This document shows, piece by piece, positions 21,362 to 31,150 of a stretch of DNA of 64,000 nucleotides. The notes under the pieces were generated by a model. It saw only the letters and a list, made by a program, of their open reading frames with translations, searched no databases and was not told the DNA's origin. The DNA is from Prototheca cutis (taxonomy: Eukaryota; Chlorophyta; Trebouxiophyceae; Chlorellales; Chlorellaceae): assembly GCA_002897115.2 (NCBI GenBank), contig BCIH01000021.1, forward strand, positions 51,377 to 115,376. The letters are read 5' to 3'. The position numbers and the translations under genes are program-made. Positions within the stretch are counted from its first letter, which is position 1. Every line of letters starts with the position of its first letter.

Positions 21362-23406
21362 ACCACCACCACACATGCAAACATACGTACCGGCGACCTG
21401 CTTGAATGGCCGCAGCGCCGCGATGTCATCAAACATCCAAGGGAAAATCATCTCGCCTGCCGGGGGCGGTGGTTGCTTTGGGCGTGAGGAGAGTTTTATT
21501 CTTGGTAGAAGCATGCTTGCCCCCCTCCCAACATACACACGAGCAATACAGAGCACCCATCTTCTGACCTGTGAAATTGACGGAGCGGCCTTCCTCTGCA
21601 GCTTTGACGGGGTCAAACGCTTCGCAAAACTGTTCGCTGGCGAGCACACGGGAGGCGGCCCACCGGGATGCGGCGCCCTGGCAGTAAATGCTCTCGTGCA
21701 GCACAGCATACAGCGGGTTGGTATCCCACACCATCGTGGAGTCAAAATCCTTGAGGAACTTGGCGCTGAGATGTTCGCCATCAAAGGCACGTTCAAACAT
21801 GTAGTGAAGCCGCTCAAAGCCAGAGCTAAAACCCAGGCAGTTGAGCCCCAGAAGTTGTAGCGTCCTGCAGCAAGCAATTTAAGAAAAGCGGGGTAGCACA
21901 TGGATTCGAGGTTGTCGTGCATACTTTGTATGCGCAATGGCATGCAAGAGTGATTAATTGCCTTACAAATGCTGTGGCTTTCCAAAATCATTGAGAACAA
22001 GAAGCAAAAAACAGGGAGCCAACCGACCTGGGTCGCAGCGTGTTGCCCGCCGGCGTGGTCACGCCGTCAGGCCCGGCCGCCGCAAGGTAACGCACGACCG
22101 TGCCCACCCTGGCAATGTCCATTGGAAAGCGAGCGTAGAACTTGGCATTCTGCAGCAGCACGCGCTCCGCACAGGCACTGTAGACGTCCTCTGCCGAGCA
22201 GGGCTTGGTGATGCGGGGCGGCATGCCCCCCGTGATCATGACGTCGATCAGACCTTGAGAGAAATGCAAAGGGATGATGGGATGGGGGGAGGACGACACA
22301 AGGGATGGCTGCATGGGTCCCAGGGGTTGCTCAGCAGCATGCCGAACGACAAGGCAACCTCCCATGTGCAACCCTCCACGCACTCTCTGGCGCTACGGAG
22401 AGGTAGCTGACGCAGCAAAACCCGCCAAAGCTTTGACCCAGGATGGTCCACCGGCCATCGTGGTTGGTGCTGGGAACCAGAACACTCCGGATGATCTCGG
22501 CATCTGCCACGATGCTGTCAGCCCTGGGTGATGGAGGAGATCGTCGGAACAGGTGTACGCGTCTGGGCTCGTAAACATGTGTGCATGCAAGTGCCAAAAC
22601 AAACCCAGCATACCTGAAAAAAGACAAAAAGTTGGCCTGCTCCTCGGGCGTTCCACGCTGCGTGATGTTGTTCCCCGTGATGGCGGTCGAGAGCCCAGTA
22701 CCCCGTTGATCCTGCAACCACAGGACGCAGCAGCAGGGTCGAATACTGTGGCCCGCAGGAGTGGCATGTACATGCACCGATCGTCGGCTGCCTTTGTTCA
22801 TGAGGGAAAACCGCTTCCTCCCACCTACGCCAGTCTCACAGCCTTTGATCACTCCGTCACCACCCAACAACCACACACCCCCACCCACGAAAAAGAAAAG
22901 CTTTCGAGCACGAAGGCCGCCCTCACCATGAGGACGACACGAAAGTAGTTGGTGGCATGCTTGATCCAGCCGCAGCTCTCCAGCGGCCTTGGTGCCTCAA
23001 AGCCAGGGCCGCCTTGTAGGAAAAGAAGGTAGGGGAGGCTGTGGTCTCCCTCCTTGTTCCGATGCGTTACAACGCGGCAGAAGACGTCAACGTTGCCGGG
23101 AGTGCCACCTGTGGAGCAATGCAAAATGGGGAGGTGTGGGTGTGGTGCTTCAACACACACGCGGGCAAGTGATGTTCAAGGAGTTGCCATGATCTCCAGC
23201 CCCAGGGCATAGTCATGCCAACGTCTAGACTCCACGGTTCCCCCTTGCCAGCACAGCCCCACCCGCCCACCGCTGTAGTCAAGGGGCAGGGTGAAGGTGT
23301 GATCTGTGACAGATAGGCCAGGCACAGCAATGCAGGGCCCGACTTTATGCAGGGAGCAGCCTGCCGCGCGGAATCGCCGAATGAAGGACGCCCCCGCCGA
23401 GCCCAT
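20632..23406 (-). CDS. Prolyl aminopeptidase-like alpha/beta hydrolase (peptidase family S33)
   Basis: Exon 1 starts MGSAGASFIRRFRAAG (23406) and runs to DHTFTLPLDYSG, splicing in frame to GTPGNVDVFCRVV...LLFLQGGPGFEAPRP, the oxyanion-hole segment. Further exons give DQRGTGLSTAI (about 22711), WTILGQSFGGFCCVSYLS (nucleophile Ser in GQSFGG), VMITGGMPPR, the AEDVYSACAERVL cap region, MVWDTNPLYAVLHES, MIFPWMFDDIAALRPF, LLAEKEDWGPLYN, CAAVLYYEDMFVNFKLAE (acid region) and WVTNEYLHCGIREAG (catalytic His). The order matches proline iminopeptidases, which release N-terminal proline. No clear signal peptide is seen. The intron at 21390-21095 holds C37 (G on the sense strand) and, nearer the acceptor, G24 (C on the sense strand). 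Confidence 0.9.
21095..21390 (-). repeat. Intron with complementary homopolymers at its two ends
   Basis: On the gene strand the intron starts GTACGT, has a G37 run (plus-strand C at 21325-21361), then a C24 run (plus-strand G at 21129-21152, with ambiguous bases around it) and ends CACTGCAG. The runs could pair. Confidence 0.85.
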
Positions 23407-23773
23407 CGCCTGGATGTGCGACCCCAGCAGCAAGGCCCTCGCATGTCCATGCATCCTCGCTGGATGCCAGGAAGTCACCGCCTGGTCCAATCTGGAAAAA
23501 CACTGACCAAACGATCTCAGCATATGGCGATGCGAGATGAACAACCACGCGGTACTTTTGGGAAGGATATTGCATCGGAAACTGCCGGCCCCCCGACACC
23601 GAGGGTTCTCCGGAGCTCGCCCCGTAGCACATCATCCGCCCAGAAATAGCTCTGTTTGATGAGGCTCGCCGCTGCCCCCCTCGCCTCCCACATCCATGCA
23701 AGGCCATGCTCTACGTTCTTCAACGTTCACACTACCTGCTTCGATCGTCGGCTCAGTTTACATCAGCCCGGTA

Positions 23774-23983
23774 CTAGATCATCGCACGGACGACACCCAG
23801 TGCGGCAAACCCGCCGGCCATTGCCAGTGTGAACCGGTGCTGCATGGGACTGGCAGAGGGCTTGGCATACTCGTGTACGGCAAGGTATGCAGACAAGCAC
23901 CAGCACACTGCAGTTCCAGTCACGCGGCAGCTCAGGCAGTCTGTGCGAGCGCGGCCGGCGCTCTCCTGCTCCGGCTCCGGCAT
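23774..23983 (-). CDS. DMAC1: DMAC1/TMEM261-like small mitochondrial membrane protein
   Basis: A single-exon ORF of 69 residues, ATG at 23983. It begins MPEPEQESAGRART, then DCLSCRVTGTAVCWCLSAYLAVHEY, a CxxC next to a membrane segment, and a second hydrophobic segment FTLAMAGGFAALGVVRAM at the end. This layout (Cys-x-x-Cys-Arg-Val, two helices, tiny size) fits the DUF4536 family of human DMAC1, an assembly factor for the distal membrane arm of respiratory complex I. The match is based on a short motif, so it is moderate. The start codon is only 16 bases after the TMA7 stop on the same strand, which leaves no room for a separate promoter and suggests a shared transcript. Confidence 0.6.
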   Translation of the reverse strand: MPEPEQESAGRARTDCLSCRVTGTAVCWCLSAYLAVHEYAKPSASPMQHRFTLAMAGGFAALGVVRAMI

Positions 23984-23999
23984 CCCAAGGACCGGCCGC

Positions 24000-24538
24000 T
24001 CACTTCTTCTTCTTCAGAGCGTCACGGGCCTTCTTCAGTGCAGCCTCCTCCTCCTGGCAGTAGTGGTGTTTATCAGTAACACCGTGAGGCATCATTATTA
24101 TATGCAGCGTCAGACTCTTTAACCAACTCACCTGTGCCCGGCATTGCCGCCGACCACACGCCCCAGAAAAGGTGCCCATCCCGCACCTTCTTCTTCTTCA
24201 GGAACTCCTTGTCGTCTTCGTCGTACACCTTCTCCGACTTGGGCTTCTGTGGGGCCAGGGCACGCGGTGCATCGCTTCCTCTGTGTTCATTGTGAGAGGG
24301 CAAACTTCACCTTCTGCCCAGTCAGTGGCCGCACACACGCCCAACCAGCTTTCCTCACCTTCAAGGGCTTGGCCTTGCCGCCTTCCTTGCCTGCATGGAT
24401 ATATAATATGCATAACACAATGGGTGTGCTTTACAGAGCTAGCAGGTGCGCTCGTCGGAGGCTGTTTGCGGGACGGTCCATAAGGCATGAACGTTGCAAG
24501 CACCGTCAGTTCTGGACTCTACTCGCCGCACCTGGCAT
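24000..24538 (-). CDS. TMA7: Translation machinery-associated protein 7 (TMA7/CCDC72), short form
   Basis: Four exons are predicted. Exon 1 is only seven bases (24538-24532, ATGCCAG) before GTGCGG; the next exon (about 24390-24360) continues as GKEGGKAKPLK, so the start reads MPGKEGGKAKPLK, as in plant TMA7. Then KPKSEKVYDEDDKEFLKKKK and a last exon (about 24056-24000) with EEEAALKKARDALKKKK and TGA. The protein is highly charged and about 50 residues long; family members are about 64 and usually end in a Gly-rich GPL...GIKKSGKK tail, missing here. TMA7 associates with ribosomes in yeast; its precise role is unclear. All parts are too short to stand out as open frames. Confidence 0.82.
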
Positions 24539-25017
24539 CGTTCAACCCTCGACCGTCGCGAGCGAAACAATAATTTATGTCGCAAAAAATGTTATTGGCA
24601 GTTCTGCGGCGCGCTTCCAGCGTTTTGTGGGCACTGCCGGGATTCCCTTTGGTCCAGCTCGCCATAAAGGGTCGTGGTGGGCGCCGAACATGTCCCGTAC
24701 AGCAAAAAACGAACGGGACCTCTCACGACGCGCAGAAACCAACTGGCACAGCGATCCGTGCACAGCACGCAGCCGTGTACGCTTGGATCCTTGTCACTGT
24801 ATTATCCATCTGTAGGCTGCCTCGTTTGTTTGGCAGACGCGAAGAGAGGTCGCCCAACCGAGGGGTGGGCCTTCCCCACCGACTGCGAAAGGGCTGGACT
24901 TGGATACGCCAGCAGTCCAGCCTGGAGCTTCACAACTCTGCGGGCGTTCCGTCATCGCCGAGCAGGAGAAGCAATTCCTGCATTGGATGTGTTGAATGAG
25001 AGGTCCTTTGGCCGTGC
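24539..25017. promoter_or_regulatory. Divergent promoter region, TMA7 / SAC3-LENG8-like gene
   Basis: 479 bases between outward-facing starts. It should drive the TMA7-DMAC1 pair on one side. No motif recognised. Confidence 0.5.
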
Positions 25018-26948
25018 ATGAACAAGAGGGGAGCCACAGCCGCTGGCCCGGCCGCAGCAAAGGCTGCCCGCAAGTTGGGCACGTTTGAGCGGCTAGAGGC
25101 ACTGAACAACAAGTTCCTGCATGCTGCCACGACCACCTATGTGGAGCAGAGCATCCAGGTGATTATTTGCAGAGGAAAAAGGGGGGGGCCGCAGCAATGG
25201 TGCTGGGACACCCACTGCAAGGATCCTGCCGCTGTTGTGGTGGCATAATAATTGGATGCGCTATTGCCTGGACATACGATGGAGCTGCGTGTCGCACAGT
25301 TACCGACACTGCTTCCCCCCGGGAACCCCAAAGGCGGCGACAAGCACCAGTGCGAAAAATGGTGCAAATGCAGCACCAGCGGCAGTGCGGGGGCACACAC
25401 CTCATCTCCCGGGCTGTATAAAGCCGCTGGCAGCAGATGCTGTGGAGCTGGCTGCACGAAAGGAGAGGAGGGCACGTTTCGAGCGCGAACTCGCCGATGC
25501 CGCACGTGCGACGGGGGTCTCCAAGAAGGAAACGTTGCAGGCAGCAAGAGCCGCCGCGGCCGGGGGCTTGGCACATGGCCACAGCGAGGAGCTGGAGCGA
25601 GAGTACCTCCGTCTGACGAGTCTGCCCAGTGTCGATGACGTGCGGCCCCCCCATGTTCTAGCTGCCTCGCTCGAAAACGTCAAAGCCCGCTGGGTTGCGG
25701 TGCGTGGTTAACTTGCAGTCGGCCTGCTTGGGAGTCTGTGCCGCCGAAACAAACGAAGCGAAGGAGCTGTATCAGCACGGTTGCTCCCCTGCTCCTTTTC
25801 GTGCCGGGCGTTCGCTCCCCGTGCTTGTTCCTGTGCTTGCCAATGCATGTCAAAGGAAACGCCACTGCCCACATCCACCAGTCCGACCATGCCAACTGCA
25901 GGAGCATGACTATCATTGGGCATGCAGCCAGCTCAAGGCCATTCGGCAGGATCTGACGGTGCAGCACCTGGAGACCGAGCTGACGGTGGCCGCGTACGAA
26001 GTGCACGCCCGCATCGCCATAGAATCCGGGGACTGGGCGGAGTTTAAACAGTGCCACGCTGCCCTGCTTCGTCTCTGGGCTCAGGACCTGCCCCAAATGA
26101 CACCGGTGGGTCTGTGGGGGGGGGTTGGGGGGTGTGGTTGGGAGAAGGATGAGGGTGCAGCGCCGCGTTGCGCTCTCGCTGCTGCATCACCGTCCTTCGA
26201 GAAAGAGGGAGAGAGAGGACCTTTTATCCCGGCAAAATGTGCCTCCCAGCAAAAATTCTCCAGCTCCATACCCAGATAATTACCCAACTCCTCAGGGTGC
26301 TGCCGACGAGTTTGAGGCCTATGGTGTGCTGCTGTCTGCGTCAACAGGTGGCCGCGCCGCACTGTCTACCCAGCTGCGGTCGCTGACACCCCGCACCGGC
26401 GCCGGCACGGGGTGGCTGGCTGGGCGGCCGGCGCTGCGGCATGCCCTCTCCGCCGTGCGGGCGGCGCGGGCCGGCGACGGCCCCGCATTTTTCAGGCTGC
26501 ACGCGGCCGCGCCGCGCATGGCACCCTACTGCATGGATTTGCTCGTTCCGACCGTCCGCGCAACAGCTTACCGTGCGTTCAGTTTTAGGGTTAGGGTGGT
26601 GGGGTTTGGGGGGGGGGACCCTCTTTCTTTCCTCCAATCCAGAGCCCAGGGCCGAAGCGCTGCTGTTTTCAGGATGACGCTGTATAGCTCTAGTGATTCA
26701 GGGGCTGTTTGCATGGCCTTCGGTGATGCCCTGCTCGACAAGAAAGCTGTGCAGGCGCAGCACTGGCTGCGGGGCTCTCAGAGCTGCCAGTGGAGTTTCT
26801 GGCGAGAACGCTTGGATTCGCCAAGGCCAAGCATGCACAGCGCTGGATGAGGGAGCAAGGGGCCGTGATCAAGGCCGGCGTGCTACAAATAAAGCCTTCG
26901 AGAGAGGGACTCAGGGCCCTGCAGCAAACACCCTCGGAGATTCGCTGA
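25018..26948 (+). CDS. LENG8: SAC3/GANP-domain protein, LENG8/THP3 type
   Basis: Exon 1 (25018-25158) gives MNKRGATAAG...GTFERLEALNNKFLHAATTTYVEQSIQ. Later exons encode a charged helix (LAARKERRARFEREL), LEREYLRLTSLPSVDDVRPPHVLAASLENVKARWVA, then DYHWACSQLKAIRQDLTVQHLETELTVAAYEVHARIAIESGDWAEFKQC, the core SAC3 signature of LENG8 and yeast Thp3. The C-terminal end is recovered by splicing GCTTACC|GTGCGT (near 26572) to an acceptor at 26748: AYRAALAAGLSELPVEFLARTLGF, ending TGA at 26946-26948. The yeast Thp3-Csn12 complex acts in transcription elongation and mRNA splicing/export. The N-terminus is shorter than animal LENG8. The last exon runs in a different frame from neighbouring open frames, so it is easily missed. 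Confidence 0.82.
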
Positions 26949-28315
26949 GCTACCGACACGGTGCATGTCCCCCGGAAATCGAGGTCCACGTGGGTTCGGT
27001 TTTCCAACTGCAGTTTTTTAACCGCTCGCCAAGCAAAGTCCCACGGTAGTTGCGTCCCCGAGTTCCCCATCGCGATTTCGGTAGCACACAAGGATCGATC
27101 TCAGCGTGCGAGGATGGCAACGCTTGTGCAAACACGCCTCCAGTCGGCCATGGCCAGCAAGGTTCGTGGAGACGGTGCACCTGACGACCTTGTGCAGCGT
27201 TCCGACGAGCTGTAGTATGCGCTAACGTTGCTTCTAATGTGATCGTCGGATGTATGCAGAAATCTATGGAGGCCCGAAGGTCCCTCGGCGGGGCGGGGCA
27301 AAACTCGGCCGACGACACGTCGAGGCGCAGACCTTTCGGAGGTGCGCGGTGGTTTGAAAGAGTCGTTTCGTGGCCGGATCCCAGCATCGAACGGAGCTGC
27401 CATGGGAGTGTTCGGTGTGCTTTTGGATGGAGCGGACGTGTTACGAAAGTTACGCGTAAATCGGGCTGGGGGTGGGTTGCCGTGGTTCCGAACTCGAACC
27501 CCCGCTCCAACCTCACTTGCAGGTTTGCTTTCAATGGCGACCGGCTCCGCAGCACGCCCCAAGCCCACCACTGACTGCTCCCCCAGCCTGAGCTCCAGAA
27601 AGCAGCTGTCCAGCACGGCAGGCACTGTGGACATTCTCGCAGATGGGCCTTGTATTCTGTAATGGGACAGTCGCCTCGCTGCTCAGGGACTGCCTGGCAT
27701 CCCACAGCAAGGCTGTGGCCTCGGAAACGGTTTCCAAGATGCTTACATACCATTTTTGCACGTGTATGATTTGATCAATGTAGCGGGGCCCCTATGCTGA
27801 CGCCGAGGTGTGCTCCCCGCCGTTCCTATCAGCAAAGCCGCCGCCGGGCAGATGCTGGATGCCCCAAGAGCACCAGCATCAGAAAACCCTGCCCACCTTG
27901 TGGGCCGGCAATTTTGTCCCCATGCAACTGCACCTGTCCCTCCCCTGAAATTGTTCACTGCACTCGTTTCTTTCTCTGTGTAAAACACCATTCTCTCTCA
28001 AGAAAGGAAAGGTCGTGTGTGGTGGGTTTCTGCCGGAGGTTCTACCAAGGTCAGCAGCGCAGGAGTAGCGCTTTGTGCGGCGGTGGGCTGGCGGCGGCAC
28101 CGCTGCCGAGCTGCAGCTCTCTCGGGGATGCAGGGCAGGGCGGGGTCATGAAATGCACATTCCAATGACTGGGCGGTGCGAGAGGTCCAGAGAGCGAGCG
28201 ATCCTTCAGGCCAACTGCCCCGTCCGCAAATGTGCGGAACTGGTGGCGGCGATGGTGGGTGAGTAACACGAGCAAGCAAGGCACTGAGAAATGTGCACGC
28301 AACGGTCAGTCGCAT
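26949..28315. other. Unresolved 1.4 kb with possible plus-strand exons
   Basis: No recognised gene. A candidate plus-strand exon begins after TCTCGCAG at about 27646 with ATGGGCCTTG and reads helical sequence ending with ETVSKMLTYHF before a stop near 27775. A short ORF at 27114 (MATLVQTRLQSAMASK) could be an earlier exon. No family was recognised and splice borders are weak. Confidence 0.3.
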
Positions 28316-30762
28316 TCATTCAGATGCCAAAACCTCAGGAGGTGATGCTTTTAAAAGAAGCGCCGCTCGACGGCGCCTCGCCCTCCTCGAGGCCCCGGCC
28401 TCTGGCGGCACCGCGCTGCCCTCCCCCCCCAGCAGGCTGAGCTCCGCGCAGTTGCGGCTGTTGCGCTCAAAGGCTCCAATTTCGGCGTCGATGTCCACGA
28501 GCATGCGGTCGAGCTGGGGCCCCGAGTACCGCGCGGCCACCCAGTCCCGCAGCTCGGCTGAGAAAGCACGGCGGGCATCGTGATACTCCGCGAGGCTGCA
28601 ACCCAGCACGCGGCACAGCTTCTTCAGCGACATGCTGCCAATCATGTCCAGCGTCACCACTTTCGGGGCCTTTGTGCGCGGCGATGACGTGGCGGTGCGT
28701 GGCCGGGGGGGCTGTTCACCTTGCGGGGTGACAGACTGCGCCGTTGAAGGCTCCCTGAGCTCGCCGCCGTCACCGTTGCCGGCGACACCGCCAACAACAG
28801 CATCGCCAACGGCAGTAGGCAGCACGAGGTGGTGACCAAGCTTTATCGCCATCGCCATGCCTGGCCCCAGCTGCGTGGGCAGCGACCGCGCAAACACCAC
28901 CGAGCAAGAGAGCGCCGCAGCCAGCTCCACGCCATGCTGCTCGGCCAGCCAGTCGGTCGTCAGGCAAAGCCGTGTCGGCGACTGCAGCGCTCCGGGGTTG
29001 TCCAGCACAAAGTCCAGCAGCGCAGACGATGGCAAGGGGTGTGGGCGGCTGCCTTCCTCAGCTGTGATTGTGCCTCCAGCGAGGATGTCACCCGACCCTG
29101 CGCTGTCTGTCCCATCAACCAGGGCCAATCTCAAATCCGAGCGTTGGGACCAGAATGCGAGGGCATAGTTGAGGTGGTGCCCCGCGGCGGCCGCAGCCAG
29201 GTGCGAGTCGGCAGCCAGACGTCTGCCCAGCCGCGTGGGCGACAGACCCGCCACGGCTTCGGCCAGGAGTGCCAGGGTCAAAAGCGCCTCGCCACGCAGC
29301 GTCAGCAGCGGCTGTTGAACGAACAACGCAGCGGTTTCGTCGGGGGAGACGTCGATCAGCGCGAGCGCGTCGACCGCCGCCTGCACCCGCGCCCCAGGCA
29401 CCGCCAGCACCCAGGGTGCTGCGCTGACAATGTCGTGCACCTGGTCTGGATCCAGCCCCGCGGACACCAGCGCTTCCACGACGCCGTGCGTGCTCCGGGC
29501 GGTGGACATCAGCGCGGGGCGCACATTGACGGGCCGAGCCGCCGCGTCGTCCACGGTATCACGAAGGTCCACGCGCTTCAACGCGTGCGCCACCCGCGCG
29601 TGCAGGTCGGGCGTCACGGGGATCTCCAGCGCCTCCAGCTGAGCCAGCACCTCGGGCGCGAGGTAGCTCATGGAGCTGAGCTCGCGAGGCTGCGGCCACC
29701 GTGCCACGGGCGGGGCCAGCTGCGTCCAGCTGAGCCCGCACAGGTGCGGCGGCTCCCGTGGTGCCGGCGGGGCCGCTACTGCTGCCGTTGGTTCATTGGC
29801 TGAAAATGTGACCGCCGACTCGTATGCCGCATCGTCATACGCATGCAGCCTACCCAGGCCACCCTCTCCCGCTGCACCACCACCACCGTGCAGGCGGTCC
29901 AGCACGGCCCTAGCCATGGCACCGGGCTCCGCCCGGTCCCCGACCACCGCATTGCCGGCTGTGTCGTAGCGCATGTGCATAAAGCCATACCGCCGGTCCT
30001 GGTGGTCGCTTGGAGTATTGCCATGTGACCGTCGGGTCGCCGCGTCGTCCGGCACGGCTTCCCACCACGGGGCCAGTGCCGGGGTCCGCTCCGCCAGCGC
30101 CCGCTGAGCCTCCCAGTCCGCCTCCATGTCGCCATCCATGGAAAGAAAGGAAGAAAAAAAGGGAACACGCTGCCTCAATAAGCCCTCACCAGCAGTCTTG
30201 CTAGGATCACTCTCAGGCCGTTCCGCTCCCTGCAACAGTGTCGGTGTCAAGTGTGCGGTGTCAGCACGCATGGGGATCGTTTGGGCGCCGAGGCATGGCA
30301 GTGGCATGCCTGCTGCACGGCTGTTATTGCTGTCACGACATGCGGCCATCCCTCTCCACCCACAACATGCGCCTCCCCAAAATCGAGCAGAAACGGCGTG
30401 ACAGCAAGCCACCAGTACCTAAAAAAACACAAATACCTCCCCCGCACCTCTGAGGGACGCTGGATGTAGCTCAAGTCCGTCTCCGCATCGGACAGGACGG
30501 GGGCTGGGCCGACCCACATGCTCGAGTAGGAGATGTGCTCTCCACGGGCAGGCTGCAGGCGCAGGCCCTCCCCGTCCAACTGGGTCCAAGATCCCGAGCT
30601 CGTCAGGACGTCGGAGGGGGCATCCCTGTCCAGCTGGGCGGCGGCCGTGTGCGCGAAGGCCTGACCCACCTGAGCCACCGCAGCCAGAACGTCGGACCTG
30701 CCGGCGAAACCCACGCCCCTCAGGCCCGGCAAGGTTCCTAGCACAGCTCTTGACGCCGCCAT
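28316..30762 (-). CDS. mTERF-like organellar transcription/translation factor (tentative)
   Basis: Exon 1 starts MAASRAVLGTLPGLRGVGFAG (30762), rich in Arg/Ala/Ser and acid-poor, consistent with organelle targeting, and ends near QRPSE. A small exon near 30227 (GAERPESDPSKTA) and a long exon from about 30125 to the TGA at 28316-28318 follow. The long exon contains ADWEAQRAL, a Gly-rich spacer, and a helical array with mTERF-like periodicity: VVEALVSAGLDPDQVHDIVSAAPWVLAV, ALALIDVSPDETAALFVQQPLLTL, LDFVLDNPGAL. The C-terminal part has MIGSMSLKKLCRVLGCSLAEYHDARR and a basic tail. mTERF proteins bind organellar nucleic acid. Repeats are divergent, so other alpha-solenoid families remain possible. 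Length is about 780 residues. Confidence 0.5.
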
Positions 30763-31150
30763 TGCAACGCGCTGCGTTACGCAAAATGATACACCAGAGC
30801 GGCACTTGTCCTTGACAACGTGAGGCTGCACACCGTCAGCATGGCCCGGCAGGGGATGACTCAGGCGAGCCCATGCGCTGCGTGCACGTCAATTCATAAA
30901 CAAGTAAATCTTTTTAATATTGCATGCTATGGTGCGAGGATTCTTGGGAGCATGAGGATGGTTCTTCCAGGCATGGAGGTTGATGTGGGGAAAAAAACCG
31001 AAGGCGCCTTCGGGGCGTGGTGCCGAGACCCGCCGATCACAGCGGGGTCGGGCCCGAGGGGTCCCTGGGCAACATCGCCTCAAGGCTGGCCCTCGGGATG
31101 TCGTTCGGCGCTTCTTGTACCTCTGGATTGGAGTAAGGGGTCCAGGAACG
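30763..31150. promoter_or_regulatory. Divergent promoter region, mTERF-like / RAD23
   Basis: 388 bases between outward-facing start codons. No named element recognised. Confidence 0.5.

Noticed and set aside
26580..26605. TTTTAGGGTTAGGG, telomere-like sequence (also CCCTAAACCCC near 2517 and CCCCAAACCCC near 38690)
   Set aside because: Only two or three units, each inside an intron with general G or C bias; best explained by that bias.
27485..27515. TTCGA-containing segment like a tRNA T arm
   Set aside because: The T stem does not pair and no acceptor or anticodon arm can be drawn on either strand.
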